DNA of 18,684 bases from Baffinella frigidus (lineage: Eukaryota; Cryptophyceae; Cryptomonadales; Baffinellaceae): positions 455,531-474,214 of the forward strand of contig MU646433.1 in assembly GCA_026770585.1 (NCBI GenBank). The letters run 5' to 3'. Both the position numbers and the translations under genes were made by a program. The first letter of the stretch is position 1; each line of letters starts with the position of its first letter. Shown here piece by piece: positions 16,401 to 18,684 of this stretch. Below the pieces are notes generated by a model that did not search any database, had not been told where the DNA came from, and saw only the letters and a program-made list of their open reading frames with translations.

Positions 16401-17228
16401 CACCCCCCACGCACCTTCTCAGGGGTGAAAGAAACCGAGGGCGTTGTTTGATTGGCGGGTGGTGAGCTCTCCCACGAGACACCTACGCTGGGGATACAGT
16501 CCCGTGTAGGATGGCCGGAGTGACTTGACCAGCGTGACATGCACTAGAAGGAGATCGAGGCTGGTGAGCAGGGGCCCGCGAGACACCGTCCGCTCAGCAT
16601 GCCTGTTACCTCTGGTTTTGAGAGCAAGGAGAGGGCATCTGCTGCCCTCTCAGACTCGGTCAGTGTATTTGATCTCACCAATTGTGCGCGACCAGGCGAT
16701 TTGGAGCGGGAATGTTGAAGGGTGTGTACCCCACACCCATAGACGTCTGTTCTTTTTCAACGCTGAACCCTAGAACCCGTGGTGTTCCTCTTCGACCCTG
16801 GGTGCGTGTGGCGTGTAACGTGACTTGAAAGGTAACGTGACTGCCCTGATCAGTACTGTCAAGTCCACTGGGAGCCCCCAGTGACGTGGCGTGTGGCCTC
16901 CGCACGTCCCTCAAACTCTCGCTGAAACTCTCCCGCCGCAATTATCTCTCTGTAAAGCGAATCTCGCTGACGCTCTGGACGTTTGGCGGCACAGGGCTCA
17001 CCGGGATGGCGCCTGGACCTTCTCCCCAGCTCCTGGCGGTCAAACCCTACACCCTACACCCTACACCCTACACCCTACACCCTACACCCTACACCCTACA
17101 CCCTACACCCTACACCCTACACCCTACACCCTACACCCTGAACCCTACACCCTAAACCCCAAGACCTGAACCCTCTACCCTAAACCCTCTACCCTAAACC
17201 CTAAACCCTAAACCCAACACCCTACACC

Positions 17229-17274
<46 letters not shown>

Positions 17275-17846
17275 ACCCAAACCCCTCAACCCGAAACCAT
17301 AGACTCTGAACCCTCAACCCCAAACCCCAAACCCTCAACCCTCAACCCTAAACCCCAAAAACCTGAACTCTCCACCTTTCAGGCGTTGGAGGCGGATGGG
17401 GTGGACGGAAGGTGGAACGATGCGGCGGATACCGAGCCTTGGAAGCCTATCAGGTCTCCCGCCTCTTCCACTCCCATCCAAACTCCTGCGCACCACGTGC
17501 GGCCTCGGTGTTTCTCCAGCAGAGACGCCCGTGGGAGCAGGAGGGGTGGTGCTGACGTGGCGTCATTTGTGCTGACACGGCTGACACGACGCCGTGTCCT
17601 GCTGACGCATGCTGCCGCATGCTGACGCGAGGTGGTGTTTGTTGGTGCCGCGTCGTTATGTCCCTGTGACGCGGCGTCGTGTTTCGCAGCAAGCTGTTCT
17701 TCCCGGGGCACGAGACGTTCAAGTACTTCAAGAACGGGACCGTCCCGGACTCAGGGCAGGCAACCGACTTCACCACCATCTCCAAGTGGGGGCGCCTCGC
17801 TAACATGTACGCTCCGAAGATGGTCTCGCCCCTCCTCTCTCGCTAA
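13342..17846 (+). CDS. six-exon gene, product not recognised
   Basis: Exons 13342-13990, 14228-14285, 14927-14999, 16253-16309, 17383-17453 and 17690-17846 (TAA 17844-17846) all have GT/AG borders, and the phases match at every junction: 1065 bases, 354 residues. The tail of exon 1 is rich in Lys/Arg then Asp/Glu (LVKKRKDKSSMTDLEID, CYDSDEESDPDEKK). Later parts include DYAKAALPDALVPALQFA, LLRNNHAPFPTDPLMAPPYN, WNDAADTEPWKP and KLFFPGHETFKYFKNG. I recognise no domain. Upstream in exon 1 there is a hydrophobic stretch (CLAFAGLVLSSSAG) and FPSLRLRGGSEHD, which could be a targeting leader. The start at 13342 lies in repeat module D, and TTTCCTAG before SLRLRGG could be an acceptor, so the N-terminus is doubtful. 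The donor of exon 4 could instead lie after 16373. The set is firmer from residue ~110 on. Confidence 0.65.
14814..14912 (+). repeat. tandem ~30-bp repeat, first unit also at 16089-16109
   Basis: Three imperfect units of the type ACGGTAGAGTGATACGGAAT followed by CGCTCGCTGA. The first 21 bases recur without change at 16089-16109, in another intron of the same gene and in the same orientation. Confidence 0.7.
15020..15080 (+). repeat. short degenerate telomere-like patch
   Basis: CCCCTCAACCCTTCAGCCCC and similar C-rich units in the intron between exons ending 14999 and starting 16253. C-rich strand is again the sense strand. A very short similar patch (ACCCTACACCCTGAACC) lies at 14169-14185. 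Confidence 0.6.
15096..15240 (+). repeat. dispersed repeat shared with 1690-1860
   Basis: Counterpart of the minus-strand repeat at 1690-1860. It contains AGCTCTGCCTCACTCGGG, then GCGCCCGGGCTCACC and a small hairpin GCTCACCAAATTGGTGAGC at 15188-15206. From 15241 to 15546 nothing coding is seen. Confidence 0.6.
15547..15848. mobile_element. AT-rich foldback / MITE-like element in an intron
   Basis: A ~300-base island of low GC in GC-rich surroundings. The ends are inverted: TCTATGTTGTGACA at 15547-15560 against TCTATGTTTCGACA (reverse complement of 15835-15848). Inside, CAAAATACA and AATTCAAAGT recur on both arms in inverted orientation. Further in, TGAAATGTTGCGATTTC pairs imperfectly with the reverse complement of the AAGCTCGAACTCGCAACG region near 15700. 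The whole element can therefore fold into one long imperfect hairpin. No coding capacity. Confidence 0.7.
16488..16550 (+). repeat. diverged fragment of repeat module A
   Basis: GCTGGGGATACAGTCCCGTG, then TAGGATGGCCGGAGTGACTT and a GACATGCACTAG segment, parallel the plus-strand sequence at 9684-9745 in order and spacing, with about 75 percent identity by eye. It lies in the intron before the exon at 17383. Confidence 0.6.
17041..17365 (+). repeat. telomere-like array with 13 perfect CCCTACA units
   Basis: CCCTACA is repeated 13 times without change at 17045-17135. Mixed CCCTGAA, CCCTAAA and CCCTCTA units follow, then a six- to seven-fold CCCTCAA block at about 17225-17275 and degenerate units. 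The array ends ~17 bases before the exon acceptor CTTTCAG (17376-17382). Confidence 0.95.
17555..17680 (+). repeat. short GCTGACRCG repeats in the last intron
   Basis: GCTGAC(G/A)(T/C)G(G/A)-type units (TGCTGACGTGG, TGCTGACACGG, GGCTGACACGA, TGCTGACGCATG, TGCTGACGCGAG) occur five times in 17551-17630, with GACGCCGTG and GACGCGGCG echoes. They are intronic. No function can be assigned. Confidence 0.5.
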
Positions 17847-17887
17847 CCCGCTAACTCGGCCGGTTCATCTACCAGCCGCCCCATCTA

Positions 17888-17995
17888 TCTCTTAAGTGGC
17901 TAGGGGGTCAAAATTAACAACACAGAGGTCCTAGGCAGGTCCTAGGACCCTACTGTAGGGCGTATACGGCTACTGGCCAATCAAGGAATACGTGG
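17888..17995 (+). mobile_element. MITE-like repeat, copy 3
   Basis: Begins CTTAAGTGGCTAGGGGGTCA, contains the core GAGGTCCTAGGCAGGTCCTA and CCCTACTGTAGGGCGTATA, and ends CTACTGGCCAATCAAGG, whose reverse complement matches the left end imperfectly. It lies between the real last exon of the unknown gene and its duplicate at 18106. Confidence 0.7.
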
Positions 17996-18105
17996 CGTGC
18001 AATGTCGAGTTACGGGGGGCGTGCGAAGTCGAGGAAGGGGGCTTGTCCAATCTCTCGTGGCGAGATGACTGACGCTGCGCTAGTCCCACGGGCAGCCCGA
18101 TATTT

Positions 18106-18159
18106 CGCCTCGCTAACATCTACCCCCCCAAGATGGTCTCGCGCCTCGCCTCTCGCTAA
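18106..18159 (+). pseudogene. duplicate of the last coding segment of the unknown gene
   Basis: RLANIYPPKMVSRLASR-stop here against RLANMYAPKMVSPLLSR-stop at 17793-17846: 54 aligned bases including the stop codon, about 87 percent identical, same reading frame and no frameshift. Upstream is different, although GGGCAG at 18090-18095 could serve as an acceptor, so it is either a decayed copy or an alternative last exon. Confidence 0.7.
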
Positions 18160-18164
18160 CCACC

Positions 18165-18579
18165 CCGAGCCCTGCACCCTAACTCCTAAATTTTAAAAAC
18201 ATAATCTGTTTTTGGAGTCTCCTAATCTGCGTCCTAAAACCTAAACCCAAACCCCTAAACTTTAAACTTCAAACCTTGAAAACTTGAACCCTCAACCTCA
18301 GAACCCAAACCCTAAACCCTACACCCTAAACCCTGTGCCCCAAACTCTTACAACTGCGCTGAAAACTCTACGTACTCAACCCCAAGCTCCAAACACAGAC
18401 CCCTAGACCCCAAGCCCTGAACTCTAAACCCCGCACCCTGAAGATGACACCCTACAGCCTCCAGCCTAAAACCTAAACATTACAGCCTAAACCCTAACCC
18501 CCAACCCCTAACCCCGAAACCCGAAACCCGAAACCCCAAACCCCAACCACCAAACCCTAACACCTAACCCCGAAACCAG
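18165..18579 (+). repeat. degenerate telomere-like array
   Basis: CCCTAAA, CCCTACA, CCCGAAA and looser variants over ~415 bases, again C-rich on plus, ending in CCCGAAACCAG, which is a usable 3' splice site. No gene in it. Confidence 0.9.
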
Positions 18580-18662
18580 GCGGGGGTGCCATCGGTGATG
18601 GAAGATGACGACCCAGACAGGTTCGGGACGCTCGACTGGAGTCTCATCCGAAACCGGTCTTG
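18580..18662 (+). CDS. partial exon of an unidentified plus-strand gene
   Basis: After the acceptor AAACCAG the frame GVPSVMEDDDPDRFGTLDWS followed by LIRNRSC is open to the window edge and has protein-like composition (acidic patch, then F-G-x-L-D-W). Too short to place in a family. It could be an exon of a new gene or an alternative 3' exon of the unknown gene. Confidence 0.45.
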
Positions 18663-18684
18663 CCCCCCCCCCCCCCCCCCCCCC
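18662..18684. other. poly-C tract at the window edge
   Basis: The sequence ends in 23 consecutive C. Such a terminal homopolymer often marks the end of a sequence read or contig, so it may be a technical limit and not the true length of the run. Confidence 0.8.

Overview
Eukaryotic nuclear DNA, almost certainly from a GC-rich unicellular alga or related protist. Genes are split by spliceosomal introns with GT..AG borders. Introns are loaded with degenerate plant-type telomere-like repeats (CCCTAAA and the variants CCCTACA, CCCTCAA, CCCTGAA). Proteins are nucleus-encoded mitochondrial and other eukaryotic types. I lean towards a cryptophyte or similar secondary alga because of the telomere unit and an LRLRGG-type motif near one N-terminus, but this is inference only.

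Layout. 1-5390 (minus strand): a multi-exon gene for a charged coiled-coil protein with two IQ (calmodulin-binding type) motifs. I could chain seven exons phase-consistently, and the 3' end was not found. 5391-5532: a compact divergent promoter with a palindromic TATA-like core. 5533-6437 (plus): NDUFAF2, a mitochondrial complex I assembly factor, in three exons. 6438-7414: no gene seen, a few short repeats. 7415-11090: a repeat-rich tract of inverted modules (called A, B, C, D here) around a 1.1-kb telomere-like array and one orphan exon at 9078-9224 with a faint Sm/LSm look. 11335-12066: hairpins and two inverted copies of a ~105-bp MITE-like repeat. 12253-12878 (minus): NDUFA1 (MWFE), a complex I membrane-arm subunit. 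13010-13415: second copies of modules C and D. 13342-17846 (plus): a six-exon gene of unknown function, 354 codons when chained with consistent phases. 17860-18580: a third MITE-like copy, a duplicated terminal exon and another telomere-like array. 18580-edge: the start of another plus-strand exon running into a poly-C tract.

The two recognised genes serve the same complex: NDUFA1 is a structural subunit of mitochondrial NADH:ubiquinone oxidoreductase and NDUFAF2 helps assemble it. The other two genes cannot be tied to that pathway. The most unusual aspects are the intron architecture (strand-consistent telomere-like arrays and repeated partial duplications of adjacent exons) and a four-way mosaic of inverted repeat modules. 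All gene models were spliced by eye from reading frame, splice motifs and phase; there is no transcript support.
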